64,000 nucleotides of DNA from Planctomycetota bacterium (GTDB taxonomy: Bacteria; Planctomycetota; Planctomycetia; Pirellulales; Lacipirellulaceae): positions 1 to 64,000 of the forward strand of contig JAKOXH010000037.1 in the NCBI GenBank assembly GCA_029781135.1, given 5' to 3'. Under the pieces are notes generated by a model, which worked only from the letters and a program-made list of their open reading frames with translations, ran no database searches and had not been told where the DNA came from. Below, piece by piece: positions 17,295 through 26,044 of this stretch (position 1 is its first letter; each line of letters begins with the position of its first letter). A program made the position numbers and the translations under genes.

Positions 17295-18245
17295 TTATAC
17301 GAGCGGCCGCACCGGGTACTTGTGCATCAGCCCTAGCACGTCGTCGATTTGTTCGGGTTTGTGGAAGCCGATGGTCATGGCGTCCAAGAGACCGGCTTCT
17401 TGGGCGTACTTGATGCAGGCATCACGCTGGTCGACCAGTTGGCCTTCGCCAAAAATCTTCATGCCGATGACGGCCTTGCCGTTTTGCCGGGCGGTACGTA
17501 GGACGGTTTCGATTTCCTCGCGTGAGCCGTCCATCCGCACTTCTTTGCCGCCCTTCATGTTGATGCGGGCCAACATCACATCGACCCAGGGCGAAGCGGC
17601 GGCTGTTCTCATCGCGCCGATATCATGACACGAACAGCCGACGGCCTTCACCTGACCTTTGGCCTTTGCTTCATTGAGCACGTCCATGTAAGGGCCCATC
17701 TGCTGGTCCCAGCCAGGTTTCATCAAGCAATGCAGCAGCACAATGTCGATGTAATCGGTCGAGAGTTCGTGGCGGAAGCGCTCAAGGGTCGTGCGCGCCA
17801 TTTGACGGCGCTCGGGCAAACTGGTTTGGTCTTCTGGCCCGTCGTACCGCCACCACATTTTCGAGAGGATGGCAAGCTTGCTACGGTCCATGCTGCGCAG
17901 GGCTTCACGGAAGTAAATGTGTGTGCCATAGAGATCGGCCAAGTCGAAGAAACGGATGCCGCGATCGTAGGCATGGTGCATCAGGTCGATAAGCTTGGTG
18001 AAACCCATGCGGGTTTGATCGGATTGGCGATCGGAGCCATGGACGCCGGTGCCCTGGCCAAGTCGCGACATTTCGACCCCGGTTTTGCCGAGCTTGATGA
18101 TCGGCGGAGCGGGGGGGCGATCGGATGCAGCGGCGGCTGGCGGAGCAGATTCGTCCGCTGCTACAGCACGCAAAGCTCCGGTGGCTCCGATGGCGGCGAC
18201 TCCGGCAGTTGCTCCCAAGAACTTGCGGCGGTCGATTGTAGACAT
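17295..18245 (-). CDS. Tat-exported aldo/keto reductase
   Basis: The start is ATG 18245, which gives MSTIDRRKFLGATAGVAAIG, a twin-arginine signal peptide; the frame is open to 18347 but the upstream part has no sense. The mature part is an aldo/keto reductase barrel: LGKTGVEMSRLGQGTG, YDRGIRFFDLADLYGTHIYF with the catalytic Asp and Tyr, TLERFRHELSTDYIDIVLLH and KVKAVGCSCHDI. Such exported NADPH-type reductase folds are frequent in planctomycetes; the substrate is unknown. Confidence 0.9.
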   Translation of the reverse strand: MSTIDRRKFLGATAGVAAIGATGALRAVAADESAPPAAAASDRPPAPPIIKLGKTGVEMSRLGQGTGVHGSDRQSDQTRMGFTKLIDLMHHAYDRGIRFFDLADLYGTHIYFREALRSMDRSKLAILSKMWWRYDGPEDQTSLPERRQMARTTLERFRHELSTDYIDIVLLHCLMKPGWDQQMGPYMDVLNEAKAKGQVKAVGCSCHDIGAMRTAAASPWVDVMLARINMKGGKEVRMDGSREEIETVLRTARQNGKAVIGMKIFGEGQLVDQRDACIKYAQEAGLLDAMTIGFHKPEQIDDVLGLMHKYPVRPLV

Positions 18246-18452
18246 GGCATAACCCCTTGAAATGGATATTGGCGCCCCTGGACGGGTGTGGCGGAATACA
18301 AATGCACTGCCTACCAGCTTACCGAATTCGCAACCAGTTTCCAGCAATAGCCGCTTAGTTTTGCCCAGTATTTCGGCTTGAACGCCCTAGCCGTCGACGC
18401 TTATATTGGTGGGTCTACCCGAATTGAAGGCAAATTGCTGGGAGAAGAAGGC

Positions 18453-18737
18453 ATGACGATCGACAAGAGTTTACGAGTAAGACGCGGGGCATCCCGCAAT
18501 CGCAGCGTGTTGACGCGTGTCGAGCGACTTGCCCGATTGCAAGCGGCAGATCGGTGGAGTGAAGGCGACTCGCCGCTGGGCTTGCCGAAGGTTCGCGTCC
18601 GCAAGCTAACCATGAAGAAGAAAAAGAAGAAGAAGGAAGAGGAAGGCGCCGAAGGAGCGGCCGCCGGTGGCGCGGCACCCGCTGCGGCGAAGGCCCCGGC
18701 CGCGGGTGCGAAGAGCGGCGCAAAGGGCGGCAAGTAG
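18453..18737 (+). CDS. small basic protein of the PVC superphylum
   Basis: The start is ATG 18453 behind GGAGAAGAAG; the frame is open upstream to 18378 but the conserved part begins MTIDKSLRVRRGASRNRSVL. The segment RNRSVLTRVERLARLQ, then PLGLPKVRVRKLTMKKKKKK, matches the small basic protein family (TIGR04137) that is a signature of Planctomycetes, Verrucomicrobia and Chlamydiae; it looks like a ribosomal or nucleic-acid-binding protein. An Ala/Gly/Lys-rich tail of about 30 residues follows, probably dispensable. Confidence 0.9.
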   Translation: MTIDKSLRVRRGASRNRSVLTRVERLARLQAADRWSEGDSPLGLPKVRVRKLTMKKKKKKKEEEGAEGAAAGGAAPAAAKAPAAGAKSGAKGGK

Positions 18738-18773
18738 CGCAACTAGTTCTTTAGCCCTGGGGACGTTGGAGCG

Positions 18774-18855
18774 GGTGGCATGGCCTCGGAGCTACTCCGA
18801 AGTGGCCATGTTACTCAAGAGATTCCATGCTCACGCTACGCGAGAGCATGCCACC
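18774..18855. repeat. 82-bp two-hairpin dispersed repeat, copy B (inverted)
   Basis: GGTGGCATGGCCTCGGAGCT through GAGAGCATGCCACC, the reverse complement of the element at 12825-12906 with about nine differences by eye. Outer ends are complementary and two internal hairpins are kept, with changes at the loops. It lies between convergent genes. Confidence 0.85.
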
Positions 18856-18884
18856 CGTCGCGAATTCTTGATTGTGAGCGACGG

Positions 18885-19388
18885 TTATTTGCTTACGGGA
18901 TCGTCGAGAAACGGGTCGTCTTGGAACGGATCCGTGATCGTTGCAGCGATCGGTCGGATGACGGTCGGACGTGCAGGCGTTGGCGGCGCGTACTGCGCCT
19001 GCATCAATTCCATTCCAGCAAGTGGGACCTGCCGCTGGATGTTCGGATTGAATGGCGGCGTCGGCGGTAGTGGTGTGTGCGAACCGGGCATCGAGGCTTG
19101 AATCGCTGCGTACATCCACTCGGCAAGGAGTTTGTCGGCTACGTCGGCATTGGGAGCGGCCCGCCACGCTTCAATCACGGCATTAAACTGCGTGCGGCGT
19201 TGCTCGTATTCAGCAGGTTGCGAACGATACGCCAATTCGAATTGGGCCCAGACGTCGCTGGCCAACGCGAGTAATGGATCGGCGGGCGTCTCGGCTGCAA
19301 TGGCCGGGGCGGTTGAGAGCGTAGGCGCGATCGTCAGTACAACTGCCATTCCACAGATCGCAATAAGTTTGAATTGCAGTTGAGACAT
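18885..19388 (-). CDS. exported protein, unknown
   Basis: The start is ATG 19388 with GGAG upstream (MSQLQFKLIAICGMAVVLTI); the reading frame extends to 19460 but adds only a polar stretch. A signal peptide ends near APAIAA. The mature protein has a helical part with repeated W and A (DVWAQFELAYRSQPAEYEQR) and a Pro-rich C-terminus ending ITDPFQDDPFLDDPVSK. No family recognised. Confidence 0.6.
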   Translation of the reverse strand: MSQLQFKLIAICGMAVVLTIAPTLSTAPAIAAETPADPLLALASDVWAQFELAYRSQPAEYEQRRTQFNAVIEAWRAAPNADVADKLLAEWMYAAIQASMPGSHTPLPPTPPFNPNIQRQVPLAGMELMQAQYAPPTPARPTVIRPIAATITDPFQDDPFLDDPVSK

Positions 19389-19613
19389 TGCGAGAGACTC
19401 CGCGCGGGCGGGTTTCGATTCCGCCGTGTGTTTGCCGGTGGTAGTGCCGTGAGTTGACAAGGCACCACACTAAAAACTAGGTCGTGGTACGGGACCAAGC
19501 TCGGACAAAAGCTCAATTGGCCTTTGAGCGCATCGGCCGGTTGCAATAATTGGCTTCGCTAGTGAGAATGCAGGTTGTCGCGATCATAATGCTAGTTCCG
19601 ATTGTGCGAATCT

Positions 19614-20126
19614 ATGAACGTACGGGACGATTTTGATCCGCGAATCCATGAACATTACATGGAGCAGGCATTGAATGAGGCCGCGGCGGCGGGGGCGGAG
19701 GATGAAGTTCCGATCGGGGCGATTATTGTCCATGAAGGGGCGGTTGGCGAGCCGCGGGTGATTGCTGCGGCCCACAATCAGCGGGAGCAGTTGCGCGATC
19801 CGACGGCCCATGCGGAAATGCTCGCGATCACGCAAGCGGCGCAGGCACTCAACAATTGGCGGTTGGAGAACTGCACGCTTTATGTGACGTTGGAGCCATG
19901 CCCCATGTGCGCGGGGGCAATCGTGCTCGCGCGGATTCCGCGCGTGGTTTACGGTGCGGCCGATCCGAAAGCAGGTGCCGCAGAAACGCTTTTCACCCTA
20001 CTCAATGACGCACGGCTTAACCATCGGGCCGAGATCGTCCGCGGAGTGCTTGGCGATAGGTGCGGTCAGATTCTCTCTGACTTCTTTGCACGCAAACGCC
20101 AAAGTCGTTCGGCGGGAGATTCGTGA
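19614..20126 (+). CDS. tadA: tRNA-specific adenosine deaminase TadA
   Basis: TadA deaminates A34 of tRNA-Arg(ACG) to inosine. The start is ATG 19614 ([20 protein letters not shown]); an in-frame TTG at 19602 is less likely. The zinc site is complete: HAEMLAI with the catalytic Glu, and PCPMCAGAI with two Cys. [15 protein letters not shown] and [14 protein letters not shown] are family-typical. Single gene, with no obvious operon partner. Confidence 0.94.
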   Translation: MNVRDDFDPRIHEHYMEQALNEAAAAGAEDEVPIGAIIVHEGAVGEPRVIAAAHNQREQLRDPTAHAEMLAITQAAQALNNWRLENCTLYVTLEPCPMCAGAIVLARIPRVVYGAADPKAGAAETLFTLLNDARLNHRAEIVRGVLGDRCGQILSDFFARKRQSRSAGDS

Positions 20127-20416
20127 AGGCCAGCTTTTTTGCCTTTCATCTTCCTTCGTCGGGTGACGCACTCGATTCTCCATGGTGTGCGAGAAATTAC
20201 CGTGCCGGAGGCGAGTTCGCGGTCACTCCGAGGTTCGGCACGTCGCTTTGACCGACTCATTCGAGACGCTCGGCACAGCAATTGCGTTTGCTCCCCAGGC
20301 ATCCATGCTATCGCGGCGTTCGACAATTCCTGTGCTCCTTTAGTCGAGGAAGGCCGTGGGTACTGAGGATGCGAACCGCCAACGATATGTTGGTTCACTT
20401 TTCCGGAGCAGAGAAC

Positions 20417-20761
20417 ATGCGCACCGCAGACGTCGACCTTATTGAGGCGGAAACGAGCCGATTAGCCACCGTCAACACGAACCCAAGTTTTTTTGATATG
20501 CCTATTCTCGGTAACGGCCTGCACTATCGCTTCGCCACCGCCCATGCGATTATCACCTTGTTTTCGTTAGGGCGGGCGGCCGAGGCCGGATGGATACTGC
20601 CGGCGATTTTGGCCGTCGTAAGCTGCTGGGAGTATTTTCGTTCCTTGGCACATTTGCCGGAACATGTCACCCAGCCCGGCGTTACTTGGCAACTGGCGGC
20701 AACGACCGCCACGGTTGTTGTGGCGGCCACTACGGCCATCGTCATGGTTTTCACCCGTTAG
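20417..20761 (+). CDS. small membrane protein, unknown
   Basis: The start is ATG 20417, 8 bases after GGAGCAG; in-frame ATGs at 20369 and 20282 give longer but unsupported forms. The 114-residue product has an N-terminal polar part and three hydrophobic helices (AHAIITLFSLGRAAEAGWIL, AILAVVSCWEYF, ATTATVVVAATTAIVMVF). No family recognised; could be a shadow, but codon use looks natural. Confidence 0.5.
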   Translation: MRTADVDLIEAETSRLATVNTNPSFFDMPILGNGLHYRFATAHAIITLFSLGRAAEAGWILPAILAVVSCWEYFRSLAHLPEHVTQPGVTWQLAATTATVVVAATTAIVMVFTR

Positions 20762-20845
20762 CGTTGGTGCCAGAGTGCTAGCGGATGGCCGCGGCGCGAC
20801 CGGACCGATTCTTTGGCTTTCGACGAGTGCCCAGCGGGGCCGGTG

Positions 20846-20884
20846 GAAAAAAGGAAGGCCGCCGGGGGGTCAGGCCGGCGGCCT
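20846..20884 (-). terminator. intrinsic terminator of the Tad-like gene cluster
   Basis: Read on the minus strand: GGCCGCCGG (20883-20875), a 9-base loop, CCGGCGGCC (20865-20857), then TTCCTTTTTTCC. The strong GC stem with a T-rich tail lies about 80 bases after the stop of the von Willebrand-type gene. Confidence 0.85.
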
Positions 20885-20964
20885 CGCGCTGCTCGTTGAA
20901 AAGACACGAGCCGCAATCGTGCTGCATTTAGCATCGCCTTGGTAAGCGCTGCCATGATGAGAAA

Positions 20965-22716
20965 CTAGTTGCCGTAAATCAGCTGGGCGGGTGGCACCTT
21001 GGCGGCAATCTGGCTGAACGCATCGAGCATTTGCTGCCGCATATTGGCGATCGTGCTGCCGCCGGGCACATCCACGTGAATGCCGCCGCAGGCGAAGGCA
21101 ATGGCCTTCATAAGGTCGCGGTCGGCATCGGCACCCACCGTGATCGTATGAATGGTGATGCCGCGTTTGGCTGCTTCGGTGGCTTCCCAGAAGGCGTACT
21201 TCTTGTTCACGTCGGTCGTGGTGTAATCGGCGGTGCCATTTCCGTCGTAGTCAGTCCACTCGGCCCAATTGAAGCCGGCGGGCAGCGTCCAGCCGCTGGG
21301 TTTTTGGTTGGTTTGGCCGTCGGTCATGACGATCATCGTGGGTCGTGAACCATAGCGCGAGTAGCCATGGTCGCTCGGATTGCTGGCGACGCCCACCAGT
21401 AATTCGCGGCCTTTGAGGATGCCGTCGCCCATCGCCGTCCAACCGTTATACTCACCGGCTTGCAGGTGCTTCTGAATGGTGTCGATGACACTGTAATTCG
21501 GCGTGATCGGATCGGCGGTGATATTGATGTCGACATCGCCGTCGTAGAACGTCTTTTGTTGCACGGCCCATTGTCCGTAGACGACCAGGCCGAGTTCATC
21601 GCCGAACGCCAAATCGTTTAGGAAACTGCAGAATAGCGAGGCGCCATCCTTGAGGGCCTGAGTGGGATAATGCGGCGTACGCCACAAGTCTTCGGAAACC
21701 GTGCGGTCGAAGCCCTGTTCTTGCATGTAATCCATCAGCGTGCGGTAGCCATATTTGCGTTTGTAAGTGCCGCTTAAGTTCTTGACGTAGTTGATATAGC
21801 CAGTCCACAGAGAGTCGCTGACCGTGTTGCTCGGTTTGAGCTTGGGCGAGCCATCGGCGTTTCGTCCGGCTTGTGGATAGGGGTATTTACGGACACTGCC
21901 GACGTTAGTTGTTAGCCCGAGCGTACTCATAATCGTAGTGTTATTGGTACTGGCGACGTAGGTACCGGCATACGAATTGATACTGCCGAAACCGGTGCTG
22001 GGGAACTTGGATTGCGTGGTGCCTGGCCATTTGGGGTTGGCGGCCACGAGGGCGTTCCACATGGCATCGAGGGCATGATCGACCTCCGTCGCTGGCAAGG
22101 AGGAAACCAGGGAACTGTCGTCGTTCATCGAGGCGGAGAAGTCGAGGACGAGCACAAGGTCGCGGGCTTCAACATAGGCCGTAGCCGAGGTTTCGATCGG
22201 CACGCTTTCTTTTCCGACGGCCCAACCGAATGCCAAGGGCAATTGTCCGTCGGGGGCGGTGGTGTTGACGGCGGTGCGGCGGGCTGTAACCTGCACCACG
22301 CTAAAGGGCGATGAATTCCAAGCAATACTCCATTGGCCAGTCGAGGCGTTGTAAGTGCGTTTGCCGAATTTCACGTCGTTGGCTGGATCGATATATACAC
22401 CATTGGCCTGGGCCACCTGAGCGGCCATAGCCCGCGCCTGCGAAATGGCGATCGAGTTGGCGTCGATGCGTGCGGAGCCTTGGCCTTGCCCAGCGGCATA
22501 GACGGCGGCCGTAATTTCTTGCGAAGCCGCGAGCGCCGCCGCGTCGACGGCGTTTTGCATCCGCGTTTCGGTCAGGGCAATGCGGCCGGTATCGACCGAA
22601 AGGGCAACGAAGGCAAACAGGGCGGTCAGTAAGAAGGCGGTCAAAATGACAATAATGCCGCGACGATCGCGGAGTCGCCGCGATGGTCGTTTCGTTTTGC
22701 GTTGGTTCAATTTCAT
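20965..22716 (-). CDS. Tad-domain protein with von Willebrand A domain (TadG-like)
   Basis: 583 residues. The N-terminus (RRLRDRRGIIVILTAFLLTA, then LFAFVALSVDTGR) is a TadG-type pseudopilin-like anchor. Residues about 190-560 are a von Willebrand A fold with a complete metal site: DFSASMND (DxSxS), WTAMGDG (Thr) and VMTDGQTN (Asp). Known TadG-like proteins sit at the cell surface with Tad pilus components; the role here is unknown because no TadA ATPase, TadB/C or TadZ gene is nearby. A terminator follows on the minus strand. It follows a TadE-like gene by 79 bp. Confidence 0.9.
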   Translation of the reverse strand: MKLNQRKTKRPSRRLRDRRGIIVILTAFLLTALFAFVALSVDTGRIALTETRMQNAVDAAALAASQEITAAVYAAGQGQGSARIDANSIAISQARAMAAQVAQANGVYIDPANDVKFGKRTYNASTGQWSIAWNSSPFSVVQVTARRTAVNTTAPDGQLPLAFGWAVGKESVPIETSATAYVEARDLVLVLDFSASMNDDSSLVSSLPATEVDHALDAMWNALVAANPKWPGTTQSKFPSTGFGSINSYAGTYVASTNNTTIMSTLGLTTNVGSVRKYPYPQAGRNADGSPKLKPSNTVSDSLWTGYINYVKNLSGTYKRKYGYRTLMDYMQEQGFDRTVSEDLWRTPHYPTQALKDGASLFCSFLNDLAFGDELGLVVYGQWAVQQKTFYDGDVDINITADPITPNYSVIDTIQKHLQAGEYNGWTAMGDGILKGRELLVGVASNPSDHGYSRYGSRPTMIVMTDGQTNQKPSGWTLPAGFNWAEWTDYDGNGTADYTTTDVNKKYAFWEATEAAKRGITIHTITVGADADRDLMKAIAFACGGIHVDVPGGSTIANMRQQMLDAFSQIAAKVPPAQLIYGN

Positions 22717-22795
22717 GGCGAATGCTCCTGGTGCCGGCAGGTGAAGTACGGGTGATAAATCGTGCGTTGGTTGGTAGGGTGTTGTTCAGGCCGCG

Positions 22796-23287
22796 TTATT
22801 GGGAAATGGTTGCTCGGCCATTGCGGAACACCACCTTGGAGTGCAGGGTGTAGTCGGCGCCCGCGGCGACCGGCTGCAAACTGATCGCCGAGTAATTCAC
22901 GGAAATGTTCACGTCGAACAGCTTGAGATCGTTCGCGGCGTCATCCAAATTGAAGTCGGCCGTCGGGTTGGTGTGGCTTTTCACCGTAACGGTGGTTTTG
23001 TTCTTGGGAATGCCGTTCGAAGCGAGGAAGTTTTTGACGTCATTGATCAGCTTCTGGTTGGCGGTTTGGCCGCTGGCGAGGAGGCCATCGCGATTGATGG
23101 AAGCGAAGCGGGCGCCTTCGCGGGCGGCTGTATCGAGGAGCGTTTGCATTTCGAACGCGCGGCCCATTTGGAGAATGCCGAATGTGATGGCCAGCAGGAT
23201 GGGGGCCACAATCGCGAACTCGACGGCCACAACGCCGCGTCGCTCGCGCGTGACGTCTGTGGTTCGTCGTTGTGAGTTGGTGGGCAA
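22796..23287 (-). CDS. TadE-like pseudopilin (1)
   Basis: 163 residues. The N-terminal motif RRGVVAVEFAIVAPILLAIT, then FGILQMGRAFE is the TadE signature: a short polar leader, a helix and a conserved Glu. The helix would anchor it in the inner membrane. Residues 40-163 are beta-rich. It is one of three similar TadE-type genes in tandem with two Tad-like proteins. Confidence 0.88.
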   Translation of the reverse strand: MPTNSQRRTTDVTRERRGVVAVEFAIVAPILLAITFGILQMGRAFEMQTLLDTAAREGARFASINRDGLLASGQTANQKLINDVKNFLASNGIPKNKTTVTVKSHTNPTADFNLDDAANDLKLFDVNISVNYSAISLQPVAAGADYTLHSKVVFRNGRATISQ

Positions 23288-23311
23288 GGTTGGGTCTCCC
23301 GGGATATAGTG

Positions 23312-23806
23312 TTACTCGTGGCGCATGAACGCCTGGCCTTGGATCGTGAGGTGATTGAGGAGCGACCCCATGAGCGGAATATCGGGAACGATGGCCACGT
23401 CTCGGTAGGCGACTTTCGCGCGCACCATGAACAGGTGCCGCGGGTCGGTACTGGAAAGCTCGATATTCGGCATTGATTCGAGCGCGGTGGCCGTGACGGT
23501 TGGGTTGCTGCTCGTATCGAAGACGCCCGCATCTTTGACGTACACGGTCACTTTGTTTTGATGGACGGCACTACCCAACACAGCCAAGGCTTTCGCGCGA
23601 ACGGTAGCTGTCGAGTTGCCGGCGGTCGAGCCGATGCGAGCCGCCTGACGGCAAGCGCTGTTCAGCACGTGCGTCACCATCAAGACATGGCCGAATTCGA
23701 TGATTCCCAACACGAAGAACAAGAACACGGGCAGGACCAGTGCCGTTTCGACAATGGTCGTGCCTTGGCGCGTGCAAAATCGGCGATGGGGAAACCCGCG
23801 TGTCAT
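23312..23806 (-). CDS. TadE-like pseudopilin (2)
   Basis: The preferred start is ATG 23806 (MTRGFPHRRFCTRQG); the open frame extends further upstream to 23944 with a basic, low-complexity stretch. The helix GTTIVETALVLPVFLFFVLG, then IIEFGHVLM carries the TadE consensus with its Glu. The C-terminal part is beta-rich (KVTVYVKDAGVFDTSSNPTV). Gap to the next TadE-like gene is about 25 bp. Confidence 0.82.
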   Translation of the reverse strand: MTRGFPHRRFCTRQGTTIVETALVLPVFLFFVLGIIEFGHVLMVTHVLNSACRQAARIGSTAGNSTATVRAKALAVLGSAVHQNKVTVYVKDAGVFDTSSNPTVTATALESMPNIELSSTDPRHLFMVRAKVAYRDVAIVPDIPLMGSLLNHLTIQGQAFMRHE

Positions 23807-24144
23807 AGGATGCGAGAATTCGCGGTACCCGCGTGGGCGGCGCGGTCGTTCGCGATGAACGTGTCGTGTGTGGTTGAGAAGATCGAATGAAGAGCTCAGG
23901 GGAATGTTGTGTGCCCGGCCGACTTTCGGCGCGCCGGCACGCAATCATGCCAACTGAAACATAGGTCAGAAACGAACGCCGTGAGGAAGCGGGGCAGGGC
24001 CAGCCCTGGACATTCGGAAGTTTTTTGGGGAGGGGGACGTTAAACACAGTACAATCGGTACGATGCCAAAGACAGCGTTATGACGAAGCAGCACCGCGAA
24101 GACCGAAGGGCAAGAAGTGCCCAGAACCGACCCCTAATTCATCG

Positions 24145-24582
24145 TTACTCGTAGCCTTCCTTGCGCATTTGGGAGCTCGCCCGCAATGTCTTTCCGCCGA
24201 GGAACCAAGGCGAGCTCATCCAACTGACATGGCTAAAAGGCACCGTAGTAGTCACGGTAATCGTGGTGCCAGCGGAGGCCGTGGCGGGGTTGGGCGAGAC
24301 GGTCACGGTCACGCCGGGAACCGCAACGCCGGTCGCGTAGGTTTGCACGGCTGACTGAACGCCCGATGTCGTCGCGCCGGTGGTGCTGGCCATGCGCGCA
24401 CCGACACGCGAGGCGTTGATCAGCACCTGTTGCACCATGAGGGCACGGCCGAATTCGATGAAGCCGATCACCATGAGAAAGAAGACGGGAGCAACGATCG
24501 CGAATTCCGTGGCCGCGGCGCCGCGGCGCAGGAAACCGCGGCCGCGAAAAATGCGTCGATAGGTATTGGTCGTTTGCGACAT
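24145..24582 (-). CDS. TadE-like pseudopilin (3)
   Basis: The preferred start is ATG 24582 (MSQTTNTYRRIFRGRGFLRR); an earlier in-frame ATG at 24639 is possible. GAAATEFAIVAPVFFLMVIG, then FIEFGRALMVQQ is the TadE helix motif with the conserved Glu. A short beta-rich domain follows. The third of the three; all are on the minus strand between the two larger Tad-like genes. Confidence 0.85.
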   Translation of the reverse strand: MSQTTNTYRRIFRGRGFLRRGAAATEFAIVAPVFFLMVIGFIEFGRALMVQQVLINASRVGARMASTTGATTSGVQSAVQTYATGVAVPGVTVTVSPNPATASAGTTITVTTTVPFSHVSWMSSPWFLGGKTLRASSQMRKEGYE

Positions 24583-24695
24583 CGTTTCGGCGGCTAAGGC
24601 CATGAGGAGGACACTTCTTGAACCGGTAACTTCGTTCACTTACCCTCAAATCACGCGATTTCACTTGGGGACTTTAACAAAACCTCCGCCGGGAC

Positions 24696-24730
24696 ACCCT
24701 CACCCGGGCCCTCTCCCAGAGGGAGAGGGG
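24696..24730. repeat. dispersed C-rich/G-rich palindromic repeat, copy 3
   Basis: ACCCTCACCCGGGCCCTCTC, CCAGA, GGGAGAGGGG. It lies just after the stop of the Tad-like gene (24738) on the minus strand. Confidence 0.75.
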
Positions 24731-24737
24731 AACTCAC

Positions 24738-25898
24738 TTAGCGCACGAGCACGACCGGTGAGTAGACATATTTGCTAGAGCCGGTCGACGTCGCGGGTAC
24801 GACGCCCTTTACTTGTGCAGGCGCCACTTGAATCGTGACGTTTTTCTGCGACATCGAGCCAGTGAGCTTCACGTTTACGATGCGGATGCCTTGCCATTTG
24901 ACGATAGTATAGGTGGCGTTGTTACCGTTACCAGTGACCGTCGAGAAAATGGGTATCACGCGTGGTTGGCCGATGATCGACGCTAATTCGTCTTTCACGC
25001 CAGCACTGATGCCGGTGTCGCCGTTGAGCGTCATGGTTCCCGTGGTGCCGAGCGTCAAGGGCTTACCGAGAGCGGTCAGATCGGCGGCGGAGATGCCGTA
25101 GACGATTTGGCGGGCGAGGTCGGCGGTGCTGTTATTCGCGCTGCCAATATCCACGGTACCGCGGTTGCCGGGAGAGCCAGTTCCTTGCGGATACAAGTTG
25201 ACTTCGACCAGGCCGTCGCTGCCCGCGGTCACAGTTTTTGTAGCTGGATTCCACTTGTACGCGTCGGTTCCGCTGTTCGCGATAAGGCTATTCCAAGTCT
25301 GTTGGTCGAGAGCGAAGGGCAGGATGCCGATGGTGCCGCCATCAGCAGGCGCTTGGAAGCCTTTGATATCGAGCACTAAACCGGCGATGGCTTCCGAGGA
25401 CAGCGACTGGCCGCTCAGGCCGAAGATCTTGGCGAAGAAATAGGGCACCTGGCCGTTGATCGAGGCGTTCTTTCTTAACCGCACTTTCACGGCGTTGTAG
25501 CCGTTGGCGCCATTCGTTTGAAAAACGCTTTGTGAGTTTTTGAAATCGGAGATGTAGCCGAATACAACATCGCCGTTGGCGTTGTTGCTGGTGTTGGCAT
25601 CGAGCGCCAGCGCATGATGAGTGACCTGATTCGCGCTCGCAAGCTGGGCGGCCACCGCGCGGGCACTCGTCATGGCAGCAGTGGAACTGGTGCCTTTGCC
25701 GAGCTGCGTGCCATATTCCCAGCAGGCGGCCAGAGCCGAGGAATCGGCCGAGCGTTGGAGTTCCTCTTTGGCCGAGAGCACGTAGCCCAAATCGACGCAG
25801 AAGGCGACCATGCCCACCAACACAATGGACATGATGGCAGCGAGAATCGTAATGGTGCCCTGGCGTGATGGCTGATGACTTCGCAGATGGCATTTCAT
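24738..25898 (-). CDS. Tad-domain (TadG-like) exported protein
   Basis: The preferred start is ATG 25898 with GAGGGCGACCAC upstream (MKCHLRSHQPSRQGTITILA); the frame is open to 26003. Residues about 14-40 (GTITILAAIMSIVLVGMVAF, then CVDLGYVLS) are a TadG-type anchor, with SAKEELQRSADSSALAAC matching the Tad/DUF2134 N-terminal region. The rest is beta-rich without a von Willebrand metal site. Together with the TadE-like genes it makes a set of related exported proteins. Confidence 0.87.
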   Translation of the reverse strand: MKCHLRSHQPSRQGTITILAAIMSIVLVGMVAFCVDLGYVLSAKEELQRSADSSALAACWEYGTQLGKGTSSTAAMTSARAVAAQLASANQVTHHALALDANTSNNANGDVVFGYISDFKNSQSVFQTNGANGYNAVKVRLRKNASINGQVPYFFAKIFGLSGQSLSSEAIAGLVLDIKGFQAPADGGTIGILPFALDQQTWNSLIANSGTDAYKWNPATKTVTAGSDGLVEVNLYPQGTGSPGNRGTVDIGSANNSTADLARQIVYGISAADLTALGKPLTLGTTGTMTLNGDTGISAGVKDELASIIGQPRVIPIFSTVTGNGNNATYTIVKWQGIRIVNVKLTGSMSQKNVTIQVAPAQVKGVVPATSTGSSKYVYSPVVLVR

Positions 25899-25994
25899 GT
25901 GGTCGCCCTCGGATAACAAGCGGTGGGTGGCGGTTGGCGGGTGATTCAGACTGAATGAAAAATGTGAGTGAGTAAGCAGCGGACAATTTTCGGG

Positions 25995-26030
25995 CTCCCT
26001 CACCCGGCCCTCCGCCGGAAGGAGAGGGAG
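25995..26030. repeat. dispersed C-rich/G-rich palindromic repeat, copy 4
   Basis: CTCCCTCACCCGGCCCTCCG, CCGGAAGG, AGAGGGAGG. It lies between the 26045 gene and the Tad-like gene, 5' of the latter. Confidence 0.75.
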
Positions 26031-26044
26031 GAAGAGGCGGCAGG

